This document shows, piece by piece, positions 1 through 8,885 of a stretch of DNA of 64,000 nt. The DNA lies in assembly GCA_004292755.1 (NCBI GenBank), contig RDXE01000025.1, positions 303,209 to 367,208 on the forward strand. The letters are read 5' to 3'. The stretch comes from Alphaproteobacteria bacterium (GTDB taxonomy: Bacteria; Pseudomonadota; Alphaproteobacteria; Elsterales; Elsteraceae). Below the pieces are notes generated by a model. It was not told the origin of the DNA, did no database searches, and saw only the letters and a list, made by a program, of their open reading frames with translations. Made by a program: the position numbers and the translations under genes. Within the stretch, counting starts at the first letter, position 1; each line of letters opens with the position of its first letter.

Positions 1-197
1 TGCTGTCGTCGCTGGCCGCTGTTGGCCGCACCACGCTGTCGGCTGGCAGTGGAGGGTTGGTTGATGCGCTGGGCTGGGTGCCTTTCTTTGGGATCAGCCT
101 TGCGGCCGCACTGCCCGGCCTCATCTTGCTGGTCTGGTTGATGCGCCGTCTAGAGCCCCCGCCCAAGCAGGCCGCGGTTCTGGCTGACGCCGAGTGA
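1..197 (+). CDS. AmpG-like muropeptide MFS permease, C-terminal fragment
   Basis: Partial gene entering from the left edge; codons are in phase from base 3 and end at TGA 195-197. The visible 64 residues contain GRTTLSAGSGGLVDALGW, then a hydrophobic helix (FFGISLAAALPGLILLVWLM) and a charged cytoplasmic tail. This loop-plus-last-helix pattern matches the C-terminus of AmpG/PAT-family permeases, which import anhydromuropeptides into the cytoplasm for peptidoglycan recycling. The assignment fits anmK and nagA 15 kb downstream. Only the tail is visible, so another MFS family cannot be excluded. The next gene starts inside its stop (GTGA), suggesting translational coupling. Confidence 0.6.
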   Translation, partial: LSSLAAVGRTTLSAGSGGLVDALGWVPFFGISLAAALPGLILLVWLMRRLEPPPKQAAVLADAE

Positions 198-829
198 GCG
201 GAGAGCGCATGCGGGAGCCCATGATGAATGTACCCCCGGCCACGGCTGCGCTCGCCGCTGTGATCCTGCTGGTGCACGGCATCCGGGAGTTTTTGTCGGA
301 TCGGGTCAACCTTGCGCTCGACCTCGTGTTTGGTGTCGTGCCGCTGCGGTATGGACACCTGCCATTTGACTGGCCGGCCGTGGTTGCCCCAGTCACCTAT
401 GCCTTCCTCCATGGCGGCTGGCTGCATCTCGGGATGAATGTCGTCACCCTGCTCGCGTTTGGCGCGGGTGTGGAGCGCCTGATCGGAGCCCGGCGGATGC
501 TGGTCGGCTTCTTGGTAACCAGCCTGATCGCGGCGGCCGCCCATGTGGTGGCCTATGACGGCGATTTGATGCCGATGATTGGTGCCTCCGGCGGCATCTC
601 CGGCTTGTTTGCCATTGCGATCATCCTGATGCGGCGCCAAGGCCGGATTGAGGGGTCGCTGACGGCGTTGGCCCTGGTTTGGATTGGCATCGCCGTGGTC
701 ACTGGGCTGGTTGGCGTGCCGGGGGATGACACAGTGCAGGTGGCATGGGTCGCCCATGTCGGCGGGTTCGTTGCTGGCTTGGGTATCGCCTCCTTCCTGA
801 CCCCACCGCGGGAACGACGCTGGTATTAG
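194..829 (+). CDS. rhomboid family intramembrane serine protease
   Basis: Six-helix membrane protease that cleaves substrates within the bilayer using a Ser-His dyad. Seen in the sequence: HLGMN (the HxxxN-type oxyanion motif, about residue 82), GASGGISG (catalytic Ser, about residue 134) and AHVGGF (catalytic His, about residue 188), with hydrophobic segments between. The 211-residue length is normal for the short bacterial class. The chosen GTG start overlaps the upstream stop as GTGA; ATG codons at 209, 221 and 224 are possible alternatives. Substrate unknown. Coupling to the AmpG-like permease is by position only. Confidence 0.88.
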   Translation: MSGERMREPMMNVPPATAALAAVILLVHGIREFLSDRVNLALDLVFGVVPLRYGHLPFDWPAVVAPVTYAFLHGGWLHLGMNVVTLLAFGAGVERLIGARRMLVGFLVTSLIAAAAHVVAYDGDLMPMIGASGGISGLFAIAIILMRRQGRIEGSLTALALVWIGIAVVTGLVGVPGDDTVQVAWVAHVGGFVAGLGIASFLTPPRERRWY

Positions 830-897
830 CACGACACGCACCACAGCCTTGCATTCCAAGCATTTGGGCACAGAGGCCGGGTGGCTAGAATGGTTCG

Positions 898-2133
898 ATG
901 AGCGATCAAACCCTGCCCAATTCCGCCTCGCCTCGCCCTGCTGCGTCTCAGGATGCAGCCATTATTGCGCTGGTGGGCTCGGCCCATTTCTTCAGCCATT
1001 TCTTTCAATTGGCGCTGCCAGCGCTGTTCCCGCTGCTGCGACCGGAGTTGGGGGTCAGCTACACCCAGCTTGGGTTGGTCATGACGCTGTTCTACAGCGT
1101 CTCCGGCGTGCTGCAGGCGTTCGCGGGCATCCTGGTGGATCGTTATGGCGGCCATCGGTTGATCGTGTTCGGCGTTTCAACCATGGCGCTTGCCACGGCT
1201 GGAATGGCCTTTGCCACTGATTACTGGATGCTGCTGGCGTTGGTCACAGTGTCGGCAATTGGAAACTCCATCTTCCACCCGGCTGACTTGTCGATCCTGT
1301 CGCTGAAGGTCTCCAAGGCGCGGATGGGGCGGGGATTCAGTGTCCACCAACTGTCTGGCACCCTTGGCTATGCCACCTCCCCCGCGATTGGGTTGGCTCT
1401 GGCAACGGCGTTTGATTGGCGCACAGCACTGCTGGGGCTGTCGCTCGCGGGCTTGGTTGCAGTGGCGATTCTGGTGCGCGCTGCACCGCTGCTGGACACC
1501 AGTGACCGCCGTCAGGCGACTGCGACAAGCTCTGAGGCGGCCAGCTTCTTCCAACTGTTCAGCTATCCAGCCATTTTCCTGGGCTTTGCGTACTTCCTGA
1601 CCACAGCCGCGGCGGGCAAGGCCGTGGACACGCTGGGCGTCAGCGCGCTGTCCAAGATGTATGAGTTGCCGCTGGCAACCCTGGCTTGGGGGGTGACTGT
1701 CTACCTGCTGGGCAGTTCCGCTGGCATTCTAGCTGGTGGTGTGCTCGCCGACCGGACGGAGCGTCACGACTTGGTTGCTGTGGGCGGCCTGGCGTTGGCG
1801 GCCTCGCTGGTCCTGCCGATCGCCTCTGGCTCGATGCCGTTTGTACTGACCCTGGTGCTGCTGGCAGCCACGGGCTTTGCAGCCGGAGCAACCGGCCCCT
1901 CGCGCGATTTGTTAATCCGCGGGGCCTCGCCCAAGGGGGCGACCGGCAAGGTGTTTGGCTTGGTCTATTGCGGGCTAGACGCAGGCTCCGCCCTGTCGCC
2001 TTTCGTGTTCGGCCTGCTCCTGGATCGCGGGATGCCAACTGCATTGTTTGCGGGCATGGCTATCCTCTATGCCGTCACCATCACAACCGCCCTAGCGGTC
2101 AAGCGCCAAGCCGTGCAGCAGGCCGCGGAGTAA
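898..2133 (+). CDS. MFS transporter, fosmidomycin-resistance (Fsr) type
   Basis: 411-residue protein with twelve predicted hydrophobic segments in two halves. The N-terminal part AHFFSHFFQLALPALFPLL followed by a loop DRYGGHR (MFS motif A region, about residues 79-85) is characteristic of the fosmidomycin resistance branch of the major facilitator superfamily. Drug:proton antiport is the usual inference; the real substrate cannot be read from sequence. It starts at an ATG without a strong Shine-Dalgarno sequence, 68 nt after the rhomboid gene, and converges on the RTX gene with only 12 nt between stops. Confidence 0.8.
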   Translation: MSDQTLPNSASPRPAASQDAAIIALVGSAHFFSHFFQLALPALFPLLRPELGVSYTQLGLVMTLFYSVSGVLQAFAGILVDRYGGHRLIVFGVSTMALATAGMAFATDYWMLLALVTVSAIGNSIFHPADLSILSLKVSKARMGRGFSVHQLSGTLGYATSPAIGLALATAFDWRTALLGLSLAGLVAVAILVRAAPLLDTSDRRQATATSSEAASFFQLFSYPAIFLGFAYFLTTAAAGKAVDTLGVSALSKMYELPLATLAWGVTVYLLGSSAGILAGGVLADRTERHDLVAVGGLALAASLVLPIASGSMPFVLTLVLLAATGFAAGATGPSRDLLIRGASPKGATGKVFGLVYCGLDAGSALSPFVFGLLLDRGMPTALFAGMAILYAVTITTALAVKRQAVQQAAE

Positions 2134-2145
2134 CGCCATCCGTGG

Positions 2146-5136
2146 TTACGCGATGTCGGCAGCCACGAGCGCAGTGGTGGTGCCGACAATCGTCAGCGTG
2201 ATGTTGGAGAAGGTGTAGACCAACCCATTGGTGCCGATCACGGGCGCGCCCATCGCGGTCAGTCCGGCAGCGCCAGTCCAAGCGCCATTCATGTAGGTTA
2301 AATTGATCAGGTCGGTTCCTGGTGTGAAGTCGGCAACAAGAATTGCGCCAGTGCTCATCACCCGGAAGAGATCGTTGCCATTGCCGCCCCAGGCAATATC
2401 ACCATCGCGCAGGGACAGATCATCGCTGCCATCGCCACCGATCAAGAAGTCCTGCACGAAGTCAGTGCCGCCGGTGATGGTATCGTTGTCGGCACCGCCG
2501 TCCAAAACATCGGTGTCATCACCACCATCCAGACTGTCCGCCCCAGCACCACCGACGATACTGTCGTCGCCAGCGTCTCCCGACAGGCTGTCAGCGCCGT
2601 TCTGACCATACAGAAGGTCCGCACCAGTGCCGCCGGTGGCAAGGTCGTTCTGATCGCCGCCGACGATCACGTCGTTATCCATGCCGCCATGAAGGGTGTC
2701 GGCATCAACCCCGCCGAACAAACTGTCGGCGCCATTACCGCCGGTGAGCACATTGGTGCCAAGTTCACCCACAAGCACATCAGCGCCGTCGGCACCATCC
2801 AGCGTATCACCACCGGTGCCGCCAAACATGGTGTCAGCCAGGGTGCCGCCCGTGATCTTGTCGTTGCCGCTTTCACCGAGATAGGTGCGGGCAGTCGCAC
2901 TGCCCGCAGACACGATGAAGCTTCCCCCTCCTTGCAGCAGAACTTCCTCAACATCGGAAAACAGCGCTAGTGCTCCAAGGTCGATGGTGCCGCCACCAGT
3001 CAACACCACACGATCTGTCCCGCCAGAGAGACCAAACTGCTGGGTGTTGCTGGCGACGTCGGCCAGACTGGCGACAAAGGTATCGTTTCCATTCCCAGGG
3101 GATCCGAGCCCAATCAGAGACTTGCCTGCCGGCAGGGTTATGCTGTTCCCACCAACACCGGAAATCACTCGTTCAACGCCGAGCAGCAAGACCCCCGCAA
3201 ACGTGGTGGAGCCGTGAACGATCAGATCGTCGGTCCCGGCAGCGTCCAAATCAATCGAGGCCAGTCCTGTCAGCTGTGCAGCGGTGAGTGTCAGGCTATT
3301 ACTGTTATTCGTTGGAACCTCAATTGTGTCGATTCCAGCCATGCTGATGGGTGGGGAAGCCAGATTTGGCGTGTGAAAGGACAGGCGCAGCACGTCACCA
3401 GTGCCGGGGCCACCGTCGATGGTGTCATTCACAAGGTCAGTGGCGGCGGTATAAACAATCAGATCATTGCCATCGCCGCCGTCCAGCCGGTCACCCGACG
3501 CGCTGCCGTACAGGGTATCAGCGCCTTGACCGCCGAACTGAGTGTCGGCCAGGGCGCCCCCACTCAACGTATCAGCACCCGTGCTGCCGATGTAGTTCAG
3601 CGACTGCGTGTTGCTGGCTTTGAAGTGCACAGTATTGGCACCAAACGCCTGCACATCCTCCGCTCCCGTGACCGTGGCAAAGGTGGAGAAGTCAATCGTG
3701 CCACCGCCCGTGATTTCCAGGCGATCCGCGGTTCCCGCGCCGAAGTTAAAGGTCTGCACCCCGGAGATAACATCGGCGGCCGCTGCTCGGATCACATCGG
3801 AATTGCCAGCGGTCCCCTCAGCCTGCAGCGTGACACCGGTGGGTAGCACCAGCAGATTATTCGCGGTGCCAAGGCGCAGAATCTCAATGCTGGTCAGGGT
3901 GCGGGTGGAAAAGTCACCATGGCCGCTGTTAACCACCACGAGATCTGTGCCAGCGCCCCCTTTGATCGCCACCACATCGGCTAACACCGCTGGGGTGAGC
4001 GAGAGCGCAAATCCACCGGCATGGGTGCCGACGATGGTTTCCACGGTGTTGAAGACTGTCGCCGTACCAAGATCAATATTGGCATCGTCGAACTGCAGAG
4101 TATCAGCATTGGCGCCGCCAACGATGTGCTCACCTGCAGCCCAATCACCGACGCCAATCAGGATCAGGTCATTGTCCGTTTGACCATGGATCGTGTCGGC
4201 ACCGGCACCACCGATCAGCGTATCGTCGTTGGCGCCGCCAATCACGAAGTCGGCGCCTGCTCCCCCCTCAACACTGTCGCTGCCAGCACCACCATCAAGG
4301 GTCTCGGCCCCAGTGCCGCCGATCAGAGTTTCCGCACCTGCGGACCCAACCACCGAGCCGTTGAAGGCGACCGACAGTTTGATTGCGCCAGCAGAGATCG
4401 ATTCCCGCACAATGCTGGCGGCAGTCAGGCTGCCCAAGGTGATATCGACCATGCCAGTGGAGGCTGCGCCGATCTTCAGCGTGCCGGTGGCGAGGTTGAC
4501 ATGGTTCAGGCTGTCGAAATCAGCCATCTGGTTGATGGTAACGGCGATCGGCGACGCCCGGCGCGGGTTGACCACCAAGCTCTCAACACCAACGAGATCC
4601 ATAGTGGCGCCAAGGGTGACACTCGCCTCGTCACCAATTACGTAAATTGTGTCAAAACTGCTGCCACCATTAATTGTTGCCGTTGCAAGATGCGTGGCAT
4701 TGAACACATCAATGGTATCAGCACCAGTGCCAGCCGTGATGTTGGCATTGGCAACAGTTAAGGACTTCGTATCTCCAGCAAGATCTGTATAGTTACCGAC
4801 ACCAGCAAAGTTGCCAGTACCATTAACGATGCCCAGAAAAAAGTTTGATATCGATCGATTGATGTTTACACCACTGACAATCACTTCACTAACGCTACTG
4901 TTCATCAGCACAAAACTATTGAAGCTGGGGTGTGCGGCGATCCTGCCCCCTAAATGACTGATCGTATCGGTTAAGTTGCCTTGAATGGTAACTTCGTTTG
5001 GTGTGCTCTCGCTAGCAACGAAGGTGAACGTTTCCAGTACGGACACGCCCGCCCCGGTGCGCCCACCCAACACAAACGTGTCTCCGGCGGAGGGGTTCGA
5101 CGTCGGGGTGAATTTGAGCGAGTTGTACACGCGCAC
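2146..5136 (-). CDS. RTX (hemolysin-type Ca2+-binding repeat) protein 1
   Basis: 996-residue acidic, Gly/Asp-rich protein with three blocks of GGxGxDxUx nonapeptides (residues about 263-325, 517-560 and 753-925) separated by beta-rich spacers containing recurring motifs such as GGGTIDFS / GGGTIDLG. RTX blocks form Ca2+-bound parallel beta-rolls and usually mark type I secretion substrates; there is no N-terminal signal peptide, as expected for that route, and the C-terminal 70 residues lack nonapeptides, a plausible secretion signal. No enzymatic domain is recognisable, so an S-layer, adhesin or matrix role is more likely than a toxin. The listed GTG (5136) sits only 3 nt from GGAGGAG; GTG at 5130 gives better spacing. 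No T1SS genes are in the window. Confidence 0.85.
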   Translation of the reverse strand: MRVYNSLKFTPTSNPSAGDTFVLGGRTGAGVSVLETFTFVASESTPNEVTIQGNLTDTISHLGGRIAAHPSFNSFVLMNSSVSEVIVSGVNINRSISNFFLGIVNGTGNFAGVGNYTDLAGDTKSLTVANANITAGTGADTIDVFNATHLATATINGGSSFDTIYVIGDEASVTLGATMDLVGVESLVVNPRRASPIAVTINQMADFDSLNHVNLATGTLKIGAASTGMVDITLGSLTAASIVRESISAGAIKLSVAFNGSVVGSAGAETLIGGTGAETLDGGAGSDSVEGGAGADFVIGGANDDTLIGGAGADTIHGQTDNDLILIGVGDWAAGEHIVGGANADTLQFDDANIDLGTATVFNTVETIVGTHAGGFALSLTPAVLADVVAIKGGAGTDLVVVNSGHGDFSTRTLTSIEILRLGTANNLLVLPTGVTLQAEGTAGNSDVIRAAAADVISGVQTFNFGAGTADRLEITGGGTIDFSTFATVTGAEDVQAFGANTVHFKASNTQSLNYIGSTGADTLSGGALADTQFGGQGADTLYGSASGDRLDGGDGNDLIVYTAATDLVNDTIDGGPGTGDVLRLSFHTPNLASPPISMAGIDTIEVPTNNSNSLTLTAAQLTGLASIDLDAAGTDDLIVHGSTTFAGVLLLGVERVISGVGGNSITLPAGKSLIGLGSPGNGNDTFVASLADVASNTQQFGLSGGTDRVVLTGGGTIDLGALALFSDVEEVLLQGGGSFIVSAGSATARTYLGESGNDKITGGTLADTMFGGTGGDTLDGADGADVLVGELGTNVLTGGNGADSLFGGVDADTLHGGMDNDVIVGGDQNDLATGGTGADLLYGQNGADSLSGDAGDDSIVGGAGADSLDGGDDTDVLDGGADNDTITGGTDFVQDFLIGGDGSDDLSLRDGDIAWGGNGNDLFRVMSTGAILVADFTPGTDLINLTYMNGAWTGAAGLTAMGAPVIGTNGLVYTFSNITLTIVGTTTALVAADIA

Positions 5137-5197
5137 TCTCCTCCTCGGGCTGGCAACGCCAGAACCTCGTGAACAAACCTAATGCTTACTGCACGGA

Positions 5198-5227
5198 ACA
5201 ACCAACCGCGACGTATCACAACCAACC
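5198..5227. repeat. paired 10-bp direct repeat upstream of RTX gene 1
   Basis: ACAACCAACC occurs at 5198-5207 and again at 5218-5227, exactly 20 bp apart (two helical turns), 62-92 bp upstream of the RTX gene start. The geometry suits a same-face activator or repressor site, but nothing identifies the protein. Confidence 0.4.
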
Positions 5228-5261
5228 AGACGATCTACGCAGCACCGTCTAGACACCCGCC

Positions 5262-6161
5262 TCAGTGGGCAAGGATGGTTTCCACCAGGGCCGCAACGGC
5301 TGCCGCCTCCTCAACCCGCGCTAGCGGGTGCGGCTTCGTGCCGTCAACCAAGTCAACCAGCGCCGCCACCTGACTGGTCAGGGCGGGGCGCCGGTCTTCC
5401 ACGACACCGTCGCGAACGAACCGGTACCAATCCGCAATTCCCGCCGCCCCAGCGCTGCCAACCACGTCGAACCGATTGTCATCGGCCAGCGACCCGCCAA
5501 TGGCCGCGTCCACAGTCAGGGACGTCTCGCCAAAGCGCAGGGTCGCTTCAACCTGCACCTCCATCCCCTGCGCGTCCCGCACAACAGTGGCCGACAGCAC
5601 GCGACCGGGGCCAAACAAACGGTGAGCGAGAAACAGGAAGTGAGAGCCCACCTCGCGCAGGAACCCACCCTCCTGGGGCGCCGCCAACCACGCTGACGCC
5701 CCCGCCTGCCAGGGCCGTGGCCAAGCAGCGAAGCGCAGACGCAGATGGGCCGAGAGGTCAGCGCCCAAGGCCCCCGATGCCACCAGGGCAGCAAGGCGCT
5801 GGGTGACCTCGGCTGTGGCAAAGGGGAAATTCACCGCCGCCCGCGCTTGCCCTGTGGCCTCGGCCAGCTGCTGCGCCTCTACTGGGTCAGCTGTCAGCGG
5901 CTTCTCACAAAACACGGCCTTGCCCGCGGCCAGCGCTGCCAGCAATTGCGCACCATGAGCAGCCGGAGGCGAGGCGATGTAGACCAACTCCACCTCTGGC
6001 AGGGCCAGCAGAGCATCGACATCCGGCACCCGCGCCACGCCGGGTACCTCGCCCGCGGCGGGATCGAACCCAGCGACCACCTGAAATCCGCCATGCTCGC
6101 GCAGGGCGGCCAGCATGCGGTGCCCCATGATGCCCAACCCGATAAGGCCAACCCCGATCAT
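5262..6161 (-). CDS. Gfo/Idh/MocA family NAD(P)-dependent oxidoreductase
   Basis: 299-residue protein from the ATG at 6161. It begins with a Rossmann dinucleotide-binding motif (GVGLIGLGIMGHRML, residues 3-17) and carries the family EKPLT signature (FCEKPLTAD, about residues 90-98), whose Lys contacts substrate and cofactor. Such enzymes oxidise or reduce sugars, inositols or related polyols; substrate cannot be assigned. The start overlaps the stop of the upstream phosphoesterase gene as ATGA, so the pair is probably co-translated, although no functional link is obvious. An extended upstream frame exists, but the Rossmann fold starts right at this ATG. Confidence 0.85.
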   Translation of the reverse strand: MIGVGLIGLGIMGHRMLAALREHGGFQVVAGFDPAAGEVPGVARVPDVDALLALPEVELVYIASPPAAHGAQLLAALAAGKAVFCEKPLTADPVEAQQLAEATGQARAAVNFPFATAEVTQRLAALVASGALGADLSAHLRLRFAAWPRPWQAGASAWLAAPQEGGFLREVGSHFLFLAHRLFGPGRVLSATVVRDAQGMEVQVEATLRFGETSLTVDAAIGGSLADDNRFDVVGSAGAAGIADWYRFVRDGVVEDRRPALTSQVAALVDLVDGTKPHPLARVEEAAAVAALVETILAH

Positions 6162-6916
6162 CTGTCCCCCTCCGACGTCACAACGCGCTGCGATGGTCCC
6201 GCCCGTGTGGCAGACCACCGATAGGGTGCGCTGCGCGTGTTGACTGGACGCTCCAGCCGCTCGGCTGCAAGGCGGCTTACGCGATCACGCCCGCACATCA
6301 AGACCTCGAACGCAGGGCCGATCACACGGGCGAGCGCGGGGTCCCGGACATCCAATCCGCCGGTGAAGCTGCCAAAGGCGGGCAGGATTAGGTGCCGCGG
6401 CGTGAGCACGAAACAGCGCCGGGCGACGGAGCCGCCGCGCACCCAAACCCGTGCCTTCGGGTGCCAGTGACCCGAAACCTCGCCCATCGCACCGCTGGCA
6501 TCGTGGCGGAACGACAGCGGACCGATCTCGGCACTGCTTGCGATTTGCCCGCCCCAGGGCCCCTTCGGCTCCGGATCGTGATTGCCAACCAGCCATAGCC
6601 AGTCGAGCCGACGCACCAGTGCCGCCAGGCGCTCTGCAACAGAAGGGTCGATCCGGTGATGAGCATTGCGGTCATGGAAGCTGTCGCCCAGGGCCAACAC
6701 CCGTTGCGGCTGCAGGCGGCTGACCACGCCTTCCAGCTGCAGCACTGTCGCCAAGGTATCGTAGGGGGGCAGCGGGACACCGCGCGCAGCAAAGGCCGAG
6801 CCTTTTTCAAAGTGAAGGTCGGCCACAGCCAGCACACGCTGCTGCGGCCACCACAGCGCCCCCTCGGGCGTGGCGACCAAATCAGCGTGATGAAAGCGAA
6901 ACGGCAGATCGACCAT
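6158..6916 (-). CDS. pdeM: PdeM-like metallophosphoesterase (ligase-associated DNA damage response type)
   Basis: Calcineurin-like phosphoesterase with the full set of metal-binding blocks: ADLHFEKG, LGDSFHD, GNHD and GHWHPK. The DLHFEKGS form of the first block is typical of PdeM, the phosphoesterase found in bacterial clusters with an ATP-dependent DNA ligase, an Lhr-type helicase and an exonuclease. Those partners are absent here; the downstream neighbour is an oxidoreductase overlapping by 4 nt. The ATG at 6916 (MVDLPFRF) is preferred over a TTG at 6946. The protein is 252 residues, with a basic C-terminal extension of about 30 residues beyond the usual core. Divergent from the GNAT gene with about 90 nt between starts. 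Confidence 0.75.
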   Translation of the reverse strand: MVDLPFRFHHADLVATPEGALWWPQQRVLAVADLHFEKGSAFAARGVPLPPYDTLATVLQLEGVVSRLQPQRVLALGDSFHDRNAHHRIDPSVAERLAALVRRLDWLWLVGNHDPEPKGPWGGQIASSAEIGPLSFRHDASGAMGEVSGHWHPKARVWVRGGSVARRCFVLTPRHLILPAFGSFTGGLDVRDPALARVIGPAFEVLMCGRDRVSRLAAERLERPVNTRSAPYRWSATRAGPSQRVVTSEGDR

Positions 6917-7008
6917 ACCGCTTGGGCGTCCCCCGAATGGCGCCAAAACACAAGCGCAAACTCACTCCGATTGACGCGCATGGGCGACTGACGGCACCGT
7001 CCCGACCC

Positions 7009-7524
7009 ATGACTGACTGGTTGCTGCGCCCCGCCCGTGATGGCGACGCCGACGATGTGATCGCCGTGATCTCACGTTGCTTTGACCTTTACCCCGGCTG
7101 CGTCACCGATGTGGATGGCGAAATGCCGGAGCTTCGGCGAATCGCCTCCGCCTACACCGACGTCGATGGGGCGATCTGGGTGATCGAACAGAGGAGCCGC
7201 GTGGTCGCCTTGATCGGCATCGCCGAGGCGGCCGCCCGCCCTGGCACAGGCCGGGGAATGGAGATTCATCGGCTATATGTCGATCCCGATACAAGACGAC
7301 AGGGCTTTGGCCGCCTGCTGCTGAGCGAGGCAGAGCGATACGCCGTCACGCGCGGCGCCCGCTTCCTGGAGGCGTGGAGCGACATTCGCTTCACCGATGC
7401 CCATCGGCTGTATGAGCGGATGGGCTATCGGCGCCGACCCGAAATCCGCATTCTTGGCGACTTATCCAACAGCGCTGAATACCATTTCGACAAACTTAGT
7501 CTAGCAGAGGCCGCTAGCCGGTAG
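7009..7524 (+). CDS. GNAT family N-acetyltransferase
   Basis: 171-residue acetyl-CoA-dependent acetyltransferase. The ATG at 7009 (MTDWLLRPARDGD) starts the GNAT beta1 strand. Motif A is visible as LYVDPDTRRQGFGRLLL (R/QxxGxG/A acetyl-CoA pyrophosphate loop, about residues 85-101), followed by the motif B region HRLYERMGYRRRP near the C-terminus. Single-domain; substrate unknown (small molecule or protein N-terminus). Divergent from the pdeM-oxidoreductase pair and probably monocistronic. Confidence 0.85.
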   Translation: MTDWLLRPARDGDADDVIAVISRCFDLYPGCVTDVDGEMPELRRIASAYTDVDGAIWVIEQRSRVVALIGIAEAAARPGTGRGMEIHRLYVDPDTRRQGFGRLLLSEAERYAVTRGARFLEAWSDIRFTDAHRLYERMGYRRRPEIRILGDLSNSAEYHFDKLSLAEAASR

Positions 7525-7586
7525 ACGGGCTGCCACCCACCACGTCACAGTGCGGCGGGAGTTGTAGCAGAGCTATGACGGCATAG

Positions 7587-8879
7587 ATGGCACGGCCCGA
7601 ATACTTGAGCACGCGGATGGCCGCAGACCTGGAACGCCGGATCGGCGTTCCGGTGAGCCACGCGGCTGTGCCAACCGATGGATCAGCCGATCTGCAGCGG
7701 CTGGACGGCGCGCTGGTTGCGATTTCCGCCGACCGCGCCGTCGTACTGCCGCCGGTGGAACCAGACACGCCGATGCCCTGGGGCGATGGCAGCTTGCTGC
7801 CGATCTGGATCGACAGTCTGGTGGCCCTGACCGATGGACCCGTGATCGCCGTGGATATCCCGGCGCCCAACGGCGTGGCTGACATCTCGGGCTCGGTGCG
7901 GCTCCACCGTCCGCGCGGCCAACCGCTTGGGACGGCGCTGCGCCGGGGCGATCTGGTGGTGCCGATCACCGACGCTATTCTGCAATTGCGCGATGGCACG
8001 GGGCTGCATGTGCTGGCAGGATCCCGCCTGCTGATGGCACCCGCTGGTGCCGGGGCAGTGGTTGCGGTGCTGTTGTCCGGCATGGCACGCCTCACCGGCA
8101 GCGGCATGATCGAAAGCCCGCTTGGCCAGATTGTCTGGCATCAAGTTGACGCCACTGTGCGCCTTGACCCCGTCGCCTCGGTTGAGTCGCAGGTGGAAGT
8201 GGTGCGCTGGCATCATCCCGAAGGGTTCATCGCTGCGGGCGCCGCCCGCGCCCTGCCCCACGCCCGCGGGCTGTGCTGGCAGCAGCGCGAGTGGCACGTG
8301 GTCACAGCAGCGCCCCCTCCCTCGCCCTTCAGCACGCCGCCTGTGCTGGAAGATGCACCACCCCCCGCGCCGGTCGCGCCAATGGGGATGGACATGGCCC
8401 CGCTGCCAGCGCCAACCACGTGGCAAGACCCGCCGCCCCCACCGCCGGCGCAGGCACCGACCGGCCGTGCCCAGTCGCCCCCAGCAGCCGAGCGCGGCAG
8501 CATTGCCGCCCCAGCACCGCGCACACCCGAGGCACCGGCCAATCGACCGCTCGACCCCCTGCCGCAGCGAACCCGCCCCCAGCGCACCCAGCCGACGGCC
8601 CCCGCGCCGCAGCCTGCCCCACCCGCGTCCCGCGTTCCGGCGCGCGTTCGCCTGGAGGTGCAAAATGGTGTGCTGGAGTGCCAGCCCATGTTAGGGGTGT
8701 CAGTGACTGGCAATGCCTCCAAAAAGCTGCAGCTGGTCGGGTCGCTGGGTGATGTTAATCGTGTGATCGCCACGCTGCGCGTTGGCGGGATCGGCCCCAA
8801 CGACCTGATTCAGATCACCGTGGAGATCGACCGGCGTGAATACCGCTCCCGCCTGCCGATTGCCGCGTTGCTGGCGTGA
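7587..8879 (+). CDS. unrecognised 430-residue protein with Pro-rich linker and beta-rich ends
   Basis: Not assignable to a named family. Three parts are visible: an N-terminal region (about 1-225) rich in beta-strand patterns with LRDGTGLHVLAGSRLLM, which faintly recalls FecR-like beta domains; a low-complexity Pro/Ala/Gln linker (about 230-350); and a C-terminal 75-residue domain with LGDVNRVIATLRVGG and NDLIQITVEI, resembling the repeat unit of cadherin-like or large-adhesin domains (NAALATLTYT...DTLTITV). No signal peptide or transmembrane helix is evident, so secretion, if any, would be non-Sec. Convergent with the histidine kinase gene (6 nt between stops). Confidence 0.7.
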   Translation: MARPEYLSTRMAADLERRIGVPVSHAAVPTDGSADLQRLDGALVAISADRAVVLPPVEPDTPMPWGDGSLLPIWIDSLVALTDGPVIAVDIPAPNGVADISGSVRLHRPRGQPLGTALRRGDLVVPITDAILQLRDGTGLHVLAGSRLLMAPAGAGAVVAVLLSGMARLTGSGMIESPLGQIVWHQVDATVRLDPVASVESQVEVVRWHHPEGFIAAGAARALPHARGLCWQQREWHVVTAAPPPSPFSTPPVLEDAPPPAPVAPMGMDMAPLPAPTTWQDPPPPPPAQAPTGRAQSPPAAERGSIAAPAPRTPEAPANRPLDPLPQRTRPQRTQPTAPAPQPAPPASRVPARVRLEVQNGVLECQPMLGVSVTGNASKKLQLVGSLGDVNRVIATLRVGGIGPNDLIQITVEIDRREYRSRLPIAALLA

Positions 8880-8885
8880 CCAGCG

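Noticed and set aside
3214..4761. Long plus-strand open frames inside RTX gene 1
   Set aside because: They are antisense to the nonapeptide-coding repeats; biased codon use of Gly/Asp repeats keeps the opposite strand open. Product is low-complexity with no domain.
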